Source: 3107 sp001483205
Lineage (GTDB): Bacteria; Pseudomonadota; Alphaproteobacteria; Rhodobacterales; Rhodobacteraceae
Direction: 5' to 3'
Length of the DNA stretch: 64,000 bases
NCBI GenBank assembly: GCA_964291375.2
Contig: OZ219809.1
Location: forward strand, 124,001 to 188,000
The notes below the pieces were generated by a model. That model was not told the DNA's origin and searched no databases. It saw only the letters and a list, made by a program, of their open reading frames with translations. This document shows, in pieces, positions 44,401 to 52,187 of this stretch. The stretch's first letter is position 1. The number at the start of each line of letters is the position of its first letter. The position numbers and the translations under genes were made by a program.

Positions 44401-44604
44401 ATCGGGTTCAGAGACCGAAAGCCCTTTCGTCCGCCACCGGCCATCCTTTCCCTTTTCGATGCTTCCGTCCCGCAGCAGGCCGTCCAGCTCGGCAATCGCG
44501 GCAATGCGTTTATCGTGGTTGAAACCGGCCCTGATCAGGACAATCAGCTCTTCCGTCGTGCGCCCGCGCGGAAAGGCCCTCAATGTCTTCAGGACCAGCG
44601 ACAT
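41416..44604 (-). CDS. SF1 (Upf1-like) helicase with C-terminal Vsr/DUF559-type nuclease
   Basis: This 1062-residue protein is the first gene of the operon. The N-terminus looks like a winged helix (about 1-60). Helicase motifs are GPPGTGKSQ (387-395), VIFDEASQ (671-678), GDDRQL (698-703), LRHQYRS, GTADGFQGQERD (870-881) and RRLNVAISRAR (906-916), with a helical insertion between motifs I and II. The C-terminus has a PD-(D/E)XK-like fold: FESDWERRV, RRLDFAL (Asp986), LEVDGRRWH (999-1007), as in Vsr/MTES_1575 nucleases. Fused helicase-nucleases of this sort are recurrent in antiphage systems. DNA or RNA substrate is unknown. Confidence 0.85.
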   Translation of the reverse strand: MSLVLKTLRAFPRGRTTEELIVLIRAGFNHDKRIAAIAELDGLLRDGSIEKGKDGRWRTKGLSVSEPDANAGKMARYVADEEGADIISGTAVTFFREPAPEDIGEEPESPETSVDPKALLRYWRSALRADPRGATTQPPDKHGIEWALISGRGPVVPDEGETVVINIESDRLPPEFREALVRREGNENGLAVGWPMAVGAVGRRGGVPAIQPVGLLAATWERNGGALTIRVDADDILVNPDWVKAAARASGWRGDALAELFDAGGGPGLRAAEFLDRLRDAVASQVRGPLTGQNLKARLDLSSRGIHDSAAIFLPTDSSFTAGAARDLDRIAAWSGERLSGTAVSPILGLESGACPVIPAINTGPLNGEQLRAVRHACSEPLTVVTGPPGTGKSQAIVSMAASVLMSGGSVLVASRNHQALDAVEERLGALAPDAPFVTRTLNPHKDINTGFAEVAKQLVSRDNAARDAPVDEIALARLRDKSALRCRTMDVIEERASLECEIADLLERIALRERYEAEAPQSQPPPKQHSSVLRRVVLFFARLFRRLGGPAVQGEHGAPATLPELKDHLEKCRIRRDAIAATGDPLALGEEIAGIARTSLSRIMAHRTHLTETHRREVADAYDDWTFSGGKSHPPADLSRSVIRHRPLWLASVLGAPKRIPLEAALFDLVIFDEASQCDIAAAIPLLVRARRAVVVGDDRQLSFIAGLGLAQDRNLMLAQNLPVAQMGRFAQSRRSLFDCASRVPGAARVTLRHQYRSAGDITRYISDDFYGGQLEPAYDPGSLVVPKDARPGLAWEHVPAPAIPPSDNVNPAEVTAITEHLKHVLLRQDYRGSIGVVTPFRAQVHMLEQAIRQAIPETRLIAAEFRAGTADGFQGQERDLILFSPCVGPRSPQSGLIFLQRDTRRLNVAISRARAVAMIFGDLGFARSGTVSALRRLAARATEARTKRGEGVFESDWERRVFHALKGRGLDPRPQYEIAGRRLDFALFGAGDIRLDLEVDGRRWHESQDGRRKTSDLWRDEQLKTLGWRVRRFWVDDLAKDMEGCLDIIETDLRQVQGPH

Positions 44605-44820
44605 TCATGTGCCCCCGGCGTTCCGCATTCCGTGCAGACGCCTTTTCGCATTCATGGCTTGAACCGGTGAAACAACACACCTCCCCCACGAATTTCTTTC
44701 ACGATCAGGCCCCCGGATCGGGCACCCGTTTCAATCCTCGTAACGGATGTCCGGCAGTTTGCCATGACATCGAAAGCACAGGGCGCATTCACTTACGCAT
44801 TGTAAAGGGCGATGGTGATC
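44605..44820. other. Upstream region of the putative defence operon
   Basis: Between the helicase start and IS copy 3 there are about 216 bp with no gene. The operon promoter must lie here on the minus strand, or in the IS end; no clear -35/-10 pair was recognised. Confidence 0.4.
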
Positions 44821-44824
44821 CTAG

Positions 44825-45660
44825 GGTGTAGACTCACAAATACCATATGACGATAGCGGCGATCTGTGCTGCGGCGAGGAATGTTTCGGCGCATCGAAAG
44901 GTGCGCAGGCTCAGTTGCCGCCAGTCTTTGAGGCGGTTGAACATGCGCTCGATGATGTTGCGGGACTTGTAAAGCGCGGCGTCGTATTTGAGCCGAACCT
45001 TGCGGTTTTTGCGCGGCGGGATGCAGGGTGTCGCGCCGATGCCGGTCAGCCATTGGCGCAGGTGGTTCGCGTCATACCCGCGATCTGCGATGACGGTGGC
45101 ACCCTTACGGACATGACCTTCAAGGCATTGACGCGCTTGGGTAATCTCAGCCCGATTGCCCGCGGTGATGTGCAGACGGACAGGCTTGCCCGCCCCATCG
45201 CAGACCAGGTGCAGCTTCGTGTTCAGCCCGCCTTTCGTCCGCCCGATTGCCCGTCCGTCGCCGGTGTTTTTTTGATCCCGCCCGCGGCGATCCGGTGGGC
45301 CTTGATATGGCTCGCATCAATCATCAGGGTCGAAAGGTCGGCCCGCTCCGCCGCCAGAGCCTCGAATATCCGCCCGAACACGCCTGCCTCAGACCAGCGT
45401 TTGTAGCGGTTATAAAGCGTCTTGGCCGGGCCATATTCGGCGGGCACATCCGACCAGCGATAGCCGCGTTTGAGGCAGAAGATGATCCCGGAGATCACCC
45501 GCCGGTCATCCACGCGCGGCACACCGCGGGGCTTGTTCGGCAGCAACGGTTTGATCTTGTTGAACTGTTCCTCGGACAGCCAGAAATTACCGGACATCAA
45601 ACCCTCCCTCGTTTCATCATGGAAAACTTTGAATCACATATCAGTTTATAAGTCTACGCT
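44825..45660 (-). mobile_element. IS5-family (IS427-type) insertion sequence, copy 3
   Basis: An 836-bp element flanked by CTAG on both sides (44821-44824, 45661-45664). The ends are GGTGTAGACTCACAAAT and, inward from the right, AGCGTAGACTTATAAACTG. The latter end is identical to that of copy 2. The internal sequence has many differences from copies 1 and 2, so it is an older or separately acquired relative. Confidence 0.92.
44834..45597 (-). CDS. IS427-type DDE transposase (two frames joined by -1 frameshift)
   Basis: The first frame starts MSGNFWLSEEQFNKIKPLLP and ends at 45223; the second carries the remaining DDE motifs and ends IVIWYL at 44834. The seven-A slippery run is at 45267-45273 (T on the plus strand). 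Both frames look intact. Protein differences from copy 2 include W for R in the N-terminus and K for Q in FCLKRGYRW. Confidence 0.87.
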
Positions 45661-45705
45661 CTAGGGGAATCAAACACGCGGATCAACAGATTTTCAGGCG
45701 CGCCT

Positions 45706-46824
45706 TTACCCGCTCAGGTGAATGCTCTGGCCGCTGGTAAGGGCCTCATGCGCCGCAATCCCCATCCGCACTGCCCATATTCCGTCCTCCAAAGACACAT
45801 CCGGCCTTGCCCGCCCGCCGCGCACAAGCTCCAGAAACCCCTGATGCTGATAATAAGTGGCACCGTTATGGTCCCCGGCCTCCAGCAGGCGGGGATCAAC
45901 CGGAATATCCCTTGACACCGGGCCTTTCGGGTTGCGCGGGCTAATGATCACCCGTGGCACCGGCGGCGCGCCCAGATTTTCGGGCCAGAACCGCCCCGGC
46001 CCCGGCACCAGCGCTTCGATCTTTGCGTCCGGCCCGACGGCAGAGATTTCCTCCTGATACCGCGACCCTTCGGCAAACATGCACAGTTCCAGCATGGCGC
46101 AGGCACCAGAGGCAAAATCGACAATCACATAGCCGTGGTCCAGAATATCCGGCGTTTCGCCATCGTGACGCTCATCCAGATGGTTGACAGCCTGCCCGCC
46201 GCTCGCCGCAATCCGCACCGGGTCCGACTTCAGGATCAGCCGCATGAGATCAAAGAAATGGCAGCATTTTTCGACAAAAGTGCCGCCGGTGTTGCGGTTG
46301 AACCGGTTCCAGTTGCCGACCTTTTCAAGAAACGGGAACCGGTGTTCGCGAATAGTCAGCATCCTGACCCCGCCGCTGATCGCCTCTGCCTCGGTGATCA
46401 GGGCCGAGATCGGCGGCATATAGCGATATTCCATCGCCACCCAGATAGGGTAAGGGTAGCCCTGCCTGATCGTGGCCAGCCGGGCGGCATCTTCCGGGGC
46501 GGTAAACAACGGCTTTTCCACCAGCAACGGCAGGGGGCGCGTCCGGGCAATCTCGCTGATCTGGTCCACATGCAGGTGGTTCGGGCTGGCAATCACGATG
46601 CAATCCAGGCTCTCAACCGCCAACAAATCCTGCACCGAAGGCACCAGTGCGGCCTGATGCGCAATCTTCTGCCCCGCCTGCGCCATGTCGGGATCGGGGT
46701 CGTATATCGCCGCCACCCGCGCCCCTTGCAGCAGTGCGATATTGCGCAGGTGCTCCTGCCCCATCATGCCGCATCCGATCAGCCCGTAAGAGATGGTCCG
46801 GGTCATGCGCATATCTTCTTTCAT
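45706..46824 (-). CDS. Gfo/Idh/MocA-family oxidoreductase, possible NAD-dependent sulfoquinovosidase
   Basis: This 372-residue protein has a Rossmann N-terminus (YGLIGCGMMGQEHLRNIAL), the family VEKPL motif and the C-terminal active-site region NTGGTFVEKCCHFFDLMRL. The family oxidises or epimerises sugars; a branch (GH188) cleaves sulfoquinovosides by an NAD-dependent mechanism. The neighbouring genes resemble a sulfoquinovose pathway that lacks any GH31 glycosidase, so such a role is attractive but unproven. The start overlaps the region of the gntR stop (one base apart); two further ATGs lie within 18 bases. Confidence 0.78.
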   Translation of the reverse strand: MKEDMRMTRTISYGLIGCGMMGQEHLRNIALLQGARVAAIYDPDPDMAQAGQKIAHQAALVPSVQDLLAVESLDCIVIASPNHLHVDQISEIARTRPLPLLVEKPLFTAPEDAARLATIRQGYPYPIWVAMEYRYMPPISALITEAEAISGGVRMLTIREHRFPFLEKVGNWNRFNRNTGGTFVEKCCHFFDLMRLILKSDPVRIAASGGQAVNHLDERHDGETPDILDHGYVIVDFASGACAMLELCMFAEGSRYQEEISAVGPDAKIEALVPGPGRFWPENLGAPPVPRVIISPRNPKGPVSRDIPVDPRLLEAGDHNGATYYQHQGFLELVRGGRARPDVSLEDGIWAVRMGIAAHEALTSGQSIHLSG

Positions 46825-46825
46825 G

Positions 46826-47536
46826 TCATTTCAGGCGCTGAACATATCTGGCCTGCTCCGGGTCAAACCACGTCTTGGAAAACTCGACCGGCGCGGCCTT
46901 TTCTGACCAACTGAACCGCTCGATATAGCCAGCCGTGTCGCCGGGGCGTCCGGTAAACGCTGCCGGGGTCCACTCAGGCAGCGCGCCGACGGACACCCTG
47001 TCCTCGGCACGGGTGATCCAGAACCCCAACTGGTGCTGATAATAGCGATAGAGCGAATCCGACAGCAGGTGCCGGTCAATCTGTCCAGCCGATTCGTCCA
47101 GCCAAATTTCCTCGACGGCGATGATTGTGTCATTCAGATAGCGCATCCGGCGCACCCGCGACCCGGTATCCGACACGCCGAAACGGGGCAAATGCGCCGG
47201 TTTGTGCAGGTGATCGACAGACAGGATGTCGGCGCGCGGCAACCCGCCGCCCTCGGGCAGTTCCAGCCGGAACATGGCATAGACACTGTTCTGCGCCCCC
47301 GTTTCCCGAACATAGTTCCCGGACCCCTGAATACGCTCCAGCATCCCCCTTTTTTCCAGCTCGGCGAGCGATTTTCGCAAGGTGCCGACCGACACCCGCA
47401 ACCCGGCAGCCATCTTGCGCTCAGGTGGCAGGCGCTCGCCGTCGATCAGGCGGCCTGACGCAATATCGCGGATCAGAAGCTCGGCAATCTGCACATAGAT
47501 CGGCAGGGCATTCGGATTTCGGCTGGTTGGGGTCAC
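46826..47536 (-). CDS. GntR-family (HutC/UTRA) transcriptional regulator
   Basis: A 236-residue regulator. The winged helix occupies residues about 10-75 (PIYVQIAELLIRDIASGRL, LPPERKMAAGLRVSVGTLRKSLAELEKRGML), followed by a UTRA ligand-binding domain (about 95-235) that usually binds a sugar or sugar phosphate. It is divergent from the monooxygenase operon and probably controls both directions through the 112-bp region between them. Confidence 0.88.
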   Translation of the reverse strand: MTPTSRNPNALPIYVQIAELLIRDIASGRLIDGERLPPERKMAAGLRVSVGTLRKSLAELEKRGMLERIQGSGNYVRETGAQNSVYAMFRLELPEGGGLPRADILSVDHLHKPAHLPRFGVSDTGSRVRRMRYLNDTIIAVEEIWLDESAGQIDRHLLSDSLYRYYQHQLGFWITRAEDRVSVGALPEWTPAAFTGRPGDTAGYIERFSWSEKAAPVEFSKTWFDPEQARYVQRLK

Positions 47537-47559
47537 GGCGGCACCTCACGGATCGCAGA

Positions 47560-47600
47560 AAAAATTGATACACTATTGATCTACATGAATGGGCTTGCTA
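47560..47600. promoter_or_regulatory. Divergent promoter/operator region of the sulfonate-type cluster
   Basis: ATTGATA (47564-47570) and ATTGATC (47575-47581) are direct repeats 11 bp apart, in the only AT-rich part of the region between gntR and the monooxygenase gene. They are candidate GntR binding sites; no perfect palindrome was found. Confidence 0.4.
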
Positions 47601-47648
47601 TGCAAGAGAAAAATAACCCGGTGCAAAGCAAGGCTCAAAAGGCTCAGG

Positions 47649-48803
47649 ATGACGATTGTTCCCATCACCTCCCCCGATCTGGATGCGGCCGAGGTTTCAT
47701 GGTTCGCGGCGCTCTGCTCGGACGACTATCGGTTTCTGGGGGTGCCTGACGGTGATTTGCGCTCAAGCTGGGGCCACTGTTCCGGGATCGTGAAAGAGGC
47801 CGAGGCGCAGGGGTTCAGAAACATCCTGTGCCCGTCATCCTATCAGGTCGGCCAGGATACGCTCAGCTTTGTCGCCGGTTGCGCGCCGATCACTGACAGG
47901 ATCAACCTGCTGGCGGCAGTGCGCTGCGGAGAGATGCAGCCGATCATGCTGGCCCGCACCATTGCCACGCTGGATCACATGCTGAACGGGCGGCTGACGG
48001 TCAACATCATCTCATCCGATTTTCCGGGGGAAAAGGCCGACAGCACCTATCGCTATCAGCGCTCGCGAGAGGTCATCGGGATACTGAAACAGGCCTGGAC
48101 GCAGGACGAGATCACTTGTGAGGGCCAAATTTACAGCTTTTCCGGCCTGACCACGGACCCGGCGAAACCGTATCAGATCGGCGGCCCGCTGTTGTATTTC
48201 GGTGGCTATTCCCCCGCCGCCTTGCAGCTTTGCGGCGAGCATTGCGATGTCTACCTGATGTGGCCCGAAACCCAGGACCGGCTGGCCGGGCGGATGAAGG
48301 CGGTTCATGCGGTTGCCGAGGACAGGGGGCGCACGCTGGATTACGGGCTGCGGGTTCACATGATCGTCCGTGATACCGAGGCAGAGGCGCAGGAATATGC
48401 CGAGCATATTGCCTCTCGGCTGGATGACGACTATGGCCGCGCAATACGGGAGCGCGCGTTGGATTCGACCTCTCTGGGGGTGGCGCATCAGTCAGAGAGC
48501 CGCGACCTTGCCGACGAATACGGCTATGTCGAACCCGGCCTGTGGACCGGTGTCGGGCGGGCGCGATCAGGCTGCGGCGCGGCTCTTGTCGGGTCAACCG
48601 ATCAGGTGATGTCGAAAATCGAAGACTATCAAAAGATGGGCATCCGGGCCTTTATCTTCTCGGGCTATCCGCATCTGGAAGAGGCCCGTCACTTCGGCGC
48701 GCGGATCATGCCGAACCTCAAAACATGCTCGCTTCCGCACGCATACGGGCGGGTGCCTGCTGACATCCCGGCCACCCCGCTGGGCAACGGAGTTCGCCAC
48801 TGA
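47649..48803 (+). CDS. SsuD/SmoC-like FMNH2-dependent sulfonate monooxygenase
   Basis: A 384-residue bacterial luciferase-fold monooxygenase. Segments GPLLYFGGYSPAALQL, HCDVYLMWPE, GLRVHMIVRDT, LWTGVGRARSGCGAALVGS and AFIFSGYPHLEEARHFG track the alkanesulfonate monooxygenase SsuD closely. The family cleaves a C-S bond with O2 and reduced flavin, releasing sulfite and an aldehyde. With the reductases next door, this matches SmoC of sulfoquinovose degradation. The ATG after CTCAGG is chosen; an earlier ATG adds a basic peptide unlike the family. Confidence 0.85.
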   Translation: MTIVPITSPDLDAAEVSWFAALCSDDYRFLGVPDGDLRSSWGHCSGIVKEAEAQGFRNILCPSSYQVGQDTLSFVAGCAPITDRINLLAAVRCGEMQPIMLARTIATLDHMLNGRLTVNIISSDFPGEKADSTYRYQRSREVIGILKQAWTQDEITCEGQIYSFSGLTTDPAKPYQIGGPLLYFGGYSPAALQLCGEHCDVYLMWPETQDRLAGRMKAVHAVAEDRGRTLDYGLRVHMIVRDTEAEAQEYAEHIASRLDDDYGRAIRERALDSTSLGVAHQSESRDLADEYGYVEPGLWTGVGRARSGCGAALVGSTDQVMSKIEDYQKMGIRAFIFSGYPHLEEARHFGARIMPNLKTCSLPHAYGRVPADIPATPLGNGVRH

Positions 48804-49693
48804 TGGAACGTGTAAGACTATCGGACAGTCTGGAAATGAGCCGCCTTGTCTATGGCATGTGGCGGCTGGGCGATGACAGCGACATATCATCCGGCCATGT
48901 CCGGGCAAAGATCGGGGCCTGTCTGGATCAGGGCATCACCAGTTTTGATCAGGCCGACATCTATGGCGATTACGGGGCCGAGGCGATTCTGGGTCATGCT
49001 CTGCGCGCCGATCCGGGCCTGCGCCGAAAGATGGAGATCGTCACCAAATGCGACATCATTGCCCCCTGTGGCCGCTATGCCGACGCGAAGGTCAAACATT
49101 ATGACACCTCGCGCGCCCATATCCTGAAATCGGTCGAGACCTCGCTTGGCGCAATGGGGATTGATCATATCGACCTGTTGCTGATCCACCGGCCTGACCC
49201 GCTGATGGATCACCATGAAACCGGTGCCGCCCTTGATGAGGTCGTGGCCGGTGGCAAGGTGCGCGCCGTGGGGGTTTCCAATTTCCGTCCGTGGGACTGG
49301 ACATTGCTGCAATCAGCGATGAAGACGCCGCTGCTGACCAACCAGATAGAGATTTCCCTGGTCCGGATCAGCCCGTTCACCAATGGCGATCTGGCTTTTC
49401 ATCAGCAACATGGTCACCGCCTGATGGCCTGGTCGCCGCTGGGGGGCGGGGCGCTGATGGCCGGAGAGTCCCCGGTGGGGGCGGTGGCGGACGAGGTGGC
49501 GGCGGCATATGGCGTTGACCGCGCCGCCATTGCCATTGCCTTTCTGCTGGCACATCCCGCCGGGATTCTGCCGGTGCTGGGGACCAACACTATGGCCCGC
49601 ATCAGGCGTATCTCTGACGCGCTGGGCGTTGATCTGGACCGCGAAACCTGGTTCCGCCTTTACGAGGCGGCGCTTGGGCAAGAGGTGCCATGA
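48803..49693 (+). CDS. Aldo/keto reductase (SmoB-like)
   Basis: A 296-residue aldo/keto reductase with the catalytic tetrad visible: Asp and Tyr in FDQADIYGDYG, Lys in EIVTKCD, His in LLLIHRPDP. In the sulfo-SMO pathway the analogous enzyme reduces 6-oxo-glucose, the product of the monooxygenase, to glucose. The start ATG overlaps the monooxygenase stop, so they are co-translated. Confidence 0.87.
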   Translation: MERVRLSDSLEMSRLVYGMWRLGDDSDISSGHVRAKIGACLDQGITSFDQADIYGDYGAEAILGHALRADPGLRRKMEIVTKCDIIAPCGRYADAKVKHYDTSRAHILKSVETSLGAMGIDHIDLLLIHRPDPLMDHHETGAALDEVVAGGKVRAVGVSNFRPWDWTLLQSAMKTPLLTNQIEISLVRISPFTNGDLAFHQQHGHRLMAWSPLGGGALMAGESPVGAVADEVAAAYGVDRAAIAIAFLLAHPAGILPVLGTNTMARIRRISDALGVDLDRETWFRLYEAALGQEVP

Positions 49694-50226
49694 TGAACGC
49701 CCTTCCAAAGACCATGACGGCAAAGACCATAACGGCGCGTGCCTTCGTGCCCCGCAAGGACGACACCCGCACCTTGAGGGATGCTTTCGGTCGTTTCGCC
49801 ACCGGCGTCACCATCGTCACCTGCGACAGCGACGATGGCCCGATCTGCATCACCGCCAACAGCTTTTCCTCGCTGTCGCTTGACCCGCCGCTGGTGATGT
49901 GGGCGGGTGACCGCAATTCGCGCCGGTTTCCCTATTTCCACAAGGCCCGGCATTTCAGCGTTCACGTTCTGTCAGCCGGGCAGTCAGAACTGTGCTTTGG
50001 CTGTTCCAGAAACGCCCATGCCCTGCGCGAGATAGACCATGACCGGTGTGAGAACGGCACACCGCTGCTGCCGGATTGTCTGGCCCGGTTCGAGTGCGAA
50101 CAACATGCGTATTATGACGCGGGCGATCATGTTATCGTTGTGGGGGAGGTTCTGCGGGCCAGCATGACGGATGGGGACGCCCTGGCCTTTTACGCCGGAA
50201 AATACGGCCAGTTCGCGCGGCACTAG
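49690..50226 (+). CDS. Flavin reductase family protein (SmoA-like)
   Basis: A 178-residue flavin:NAD(P)H reductase. DAFGRFATGVTIVTC and ITANSFSSLSLDPPLVMW are the family flavin-binding motifs; RHFSVHVLSAGQSELC follows. It supplies reduced FMN to the monooxygenase. It overlaps the aldo/keto reductase by 4 bases (ATGA). A GCGGG/CCCGC hairpin lies between it and the transporter genes. Confidence 0.88.
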   Translation: MMNALPKTMTAKTITARAFVPRKDDTRTLRDAFGRFATGVTIVTCDSDDGPICITANSFSSLSLDPPLVMWAGDRNSRRFPYFHKARHFSVHVLSAGQSELCFGCSRNAHALREIDHDRCENGTPLLPDCLARFECEQHAYYDAGDHVIVVGEVLRASMTDGDALAFYAGKYGQFARH

Positions 50227-50284
50227 GCGCGACAACAAGACGATTGCGGGGCAAAACCCGCAGCTTTAACCGGGAGGTATCCGC

Positions 50285-50872
50285 ATGAGCGGATTGACAC
50301 TGGCGCTTGCGCCGATTGCATTCGTGAACGAAGCCGTGCTGCGGCTGGGCCGCGCAATCGGGATTGTCGCGATTGCGCTGATGGTGGTTGCCATCCTGAC
50401 GCAGGTGTTCTTCAGATATGTGCTGGGCAATGCGCTGCCGTGGCCGGACGAGGCGGCGCGGTTCTGCATGTTGTGGATGACCGGGCTGATGGCACCGACA
50501 GCGTTCCGGCGCGGCGGCTTTGTTGCCATCGACATGATGCCGCGTATGCTGCCCCGTGTTCCGGGGCTGGCGCTGAACCTGTGTCTGCTGCTGGTTTGCC
50601 TGGCGGTCTTGCTTGTGGCCGCGCGCATCGGCTGGTCCGAGGTAACGGGGTTCGGCGGCAAATTCGCTACCGCAGCGCTGTATCTGCCAGCCTCTTTCGG
50701 CTTTGACGAATGGTATCGTGTGCCGCGAAGCTGGATGATGGCGTCATTGCTGGTTGGCGTGGTTCTGCTGATTCTGGTCAATATCGAGCTGATTTTCCGC
50801 TCTTTCATCACCATGATCGGCGGCGGGCATCTGTTGCCGAAGATACCCGAAGCAACCGTGGGATCGGAATAG
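50285..50872 (+). CDS. TRAP transporter small membrane subunit (DctQ)
   Basis: A 195-residue protein with four membrane segments in the DctQ layout; the motif QVFFRYVLGNALPWPDEAARF is characteristic. The ribosome site GGGAGG lies 8 bases before the ATG. It ends one base before the DctM start. Together with DctM and DctP it forms a sodium-coupled secondary importer for an acidic solute. Confidence 0.9.
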   Translation: MSGLTLALAPIAFVNEAVLRLGRAIGIVAIALMVVAILTQVFFRYVLGNALPWPDEAARFCMLWMTGLMAPTAFRRGGFVAIDMMPRMLPRVPGLALNLCLLLVCLAVLLVAARIGWSEVTGFGGKFATAALYLPASFGFDEWYRVPRSWMMASLLVGVVLLILVNIELIFRSFITMIGGGHLLPKIPEATVGSE

Positions 50873-52162
50873 ATGCTGGTCTGGTTCCTTCCCGCCTTTC
50901 TGGTCATGCTGATGATCGGCCTGCCGGTGTTCTTTGCCCTCTTGGCCGCGCCGGGTTTGCTGTTGTGGCTGAACGGGCAGCAGAATGACCTGACCCTGCT
51001 CTATCGCAATGTCTATAACGGGATGGACAGTTTTCCGCTGATGGCGATTCCGTTCTTCATGCTGGCCGGAGAGCTGATGAACCGTGGCGGGATCACCCTT
51101 CGGCTGGTCGAGTTCAGCCAGGCCCTGATGGGGCATCTGCGCGGGGGGCTCGCCCATGTCAACGTGCTGAGCTCGATCCTGTTTGCCGGGCTGTCCGGTT
51201 CTGCGGTCGCCGATACCTCGGCGCTTGGGTCAATGCTGATCCCGGCGATGGAGAAACAGGGCTATACCCGGCGGTTCAGTGCCGCGATCACTGCCGCCAG
51301 TTCGGTCATCGGCCCGATCATCCCGCCGTCAGGCATAATGATCATCTATGCCTATGTGATGGGGGAAAGCGTCGCCGCCCTGTTCCTGGCCGGGATTGTG
51401 CCGGGGATCATCGTCGGGGTTGGCCTGATGCTGATGATCAAGATCATGGCCGACCGGTATGACTTTCCGGTTGCCAGCCGCAAATACACCTGGGGCGAAC
51501 GCGGACAGGCCAGCCTGAAGGCGTTCTTCCCGCTGATGACGCCGGTCATCATTCTGGGCGGTATTCTGGGCGGCATTTTCACCCCGACCGAGGCCGCCGC
51601 CGTGGCCGTTGGCTATGCCTTTATCATCGGCTTTTTCGTATTGCGTAGTGTCTCATTAAAGGATGTTCCCGAAATTCTGGGAAACGCGGGCATGACCTCG
51701 GCCGTTGTTCTGCTGCTGGTCGGGGCGGCGGTGGCGTTCAAGACCGTTGTCAGCCTGAGCCACGCCCCCGAACAGCTTACGGCGCTGATCCTCAGCCTGT
51801 CAGAAAACCCCCTGATCCTGCTGTTCCTGATCAATCTTCTGCTGTTTATCGTCGGCATGTTTCTGGATGCCGGGCCGGCGATCATCATCCTTGGCCCGAT
51901 CCTGGCCCCGATCTTTACCAGTCTGGGCGTTGATCCGATCCACTTTGCGATCATAATGAGCGTCAACCTGACCGTGGGCTTGGCGACACCGCCGATGGGG
52001 TTGGTGCTTTTTGTGGCCGCCGCCGTGTCGGGCGAGCGGGTTGAGGCCATCGCCAAGGCCATCCTGCCGTTCCTGGCGGTGGAAATAGCGGTGATCTTCC
52101 TGATCACCTACGTTCCCGCAATATCCATGACCATCCCGAGACTAACCGGATTTGCAAACTGA
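50873..52162 (+). CDS. TRAP transporter large membrane subunit (DctM)
   Basis: A 429-residue polytopic inner-membrane protein, about 12 segments. DctM motifs include PLMAIPFFMLAGELMNRGG, GLSGSAVADTSALGSMLIPAM and IIPPSGIMIIYAY, with GGIFTPTEAAAVAVGYA in the second half. It is the ion-coupled translocation subunit. Confidence 0.93.
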   Translation: MLVWFLPAFLVMLMIGLPVFFALLAAPGLLLWLNGQQNDLTLLYRNVYNGMDSFPLMAIPFFMLAGELMNRGGITLRLVEFSQALMGHLRGGLAHVNVLSSILFAGLSGSAVADTSALGSMLIPAMEKQGYTRRFSAAITAASSVIGPIIPPSGIMIIYAYVMGESVAALFLAGIVPGIIVGVGLMLMIKIMADRYDFPVASRKYTWGERGQASLKAFFPLMTPVIILGGILGGIFTPTEAAAVAVGYAFIIGFFVLRSVSLKDVPEILGNAGMTSAVVLLLVGAAVAFKTVVSLSHAPEQLTALILSLSENPLILLFLINLLLFIVGMFLDAGPAIIILGPILAPIFTSLGVDPIHFAIIMSVNLTVGLATPPMGLVLFVAAAVSGERVEAIAKAILPFLAVEIAVIFLITYVPAISMTIPRLTGFAN

Positions 52163-52187
52163 AACGAGTATCAAAAGGAGGAAACAG

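Noticed and set aside
33734..44604. The operon as an ordinary McrBC restriction system
   Set aside because: No DNA-recognition domain on McrB, no clear nuclease triad in the McrC-like protein, and three extra conserved-looking partners.
44700..44760. GTTTCAATCCTCGTAAC as a CRISPR repeat
   Set aside because: It occurs once, with no repeat-spacer periodicity and no cas genes.
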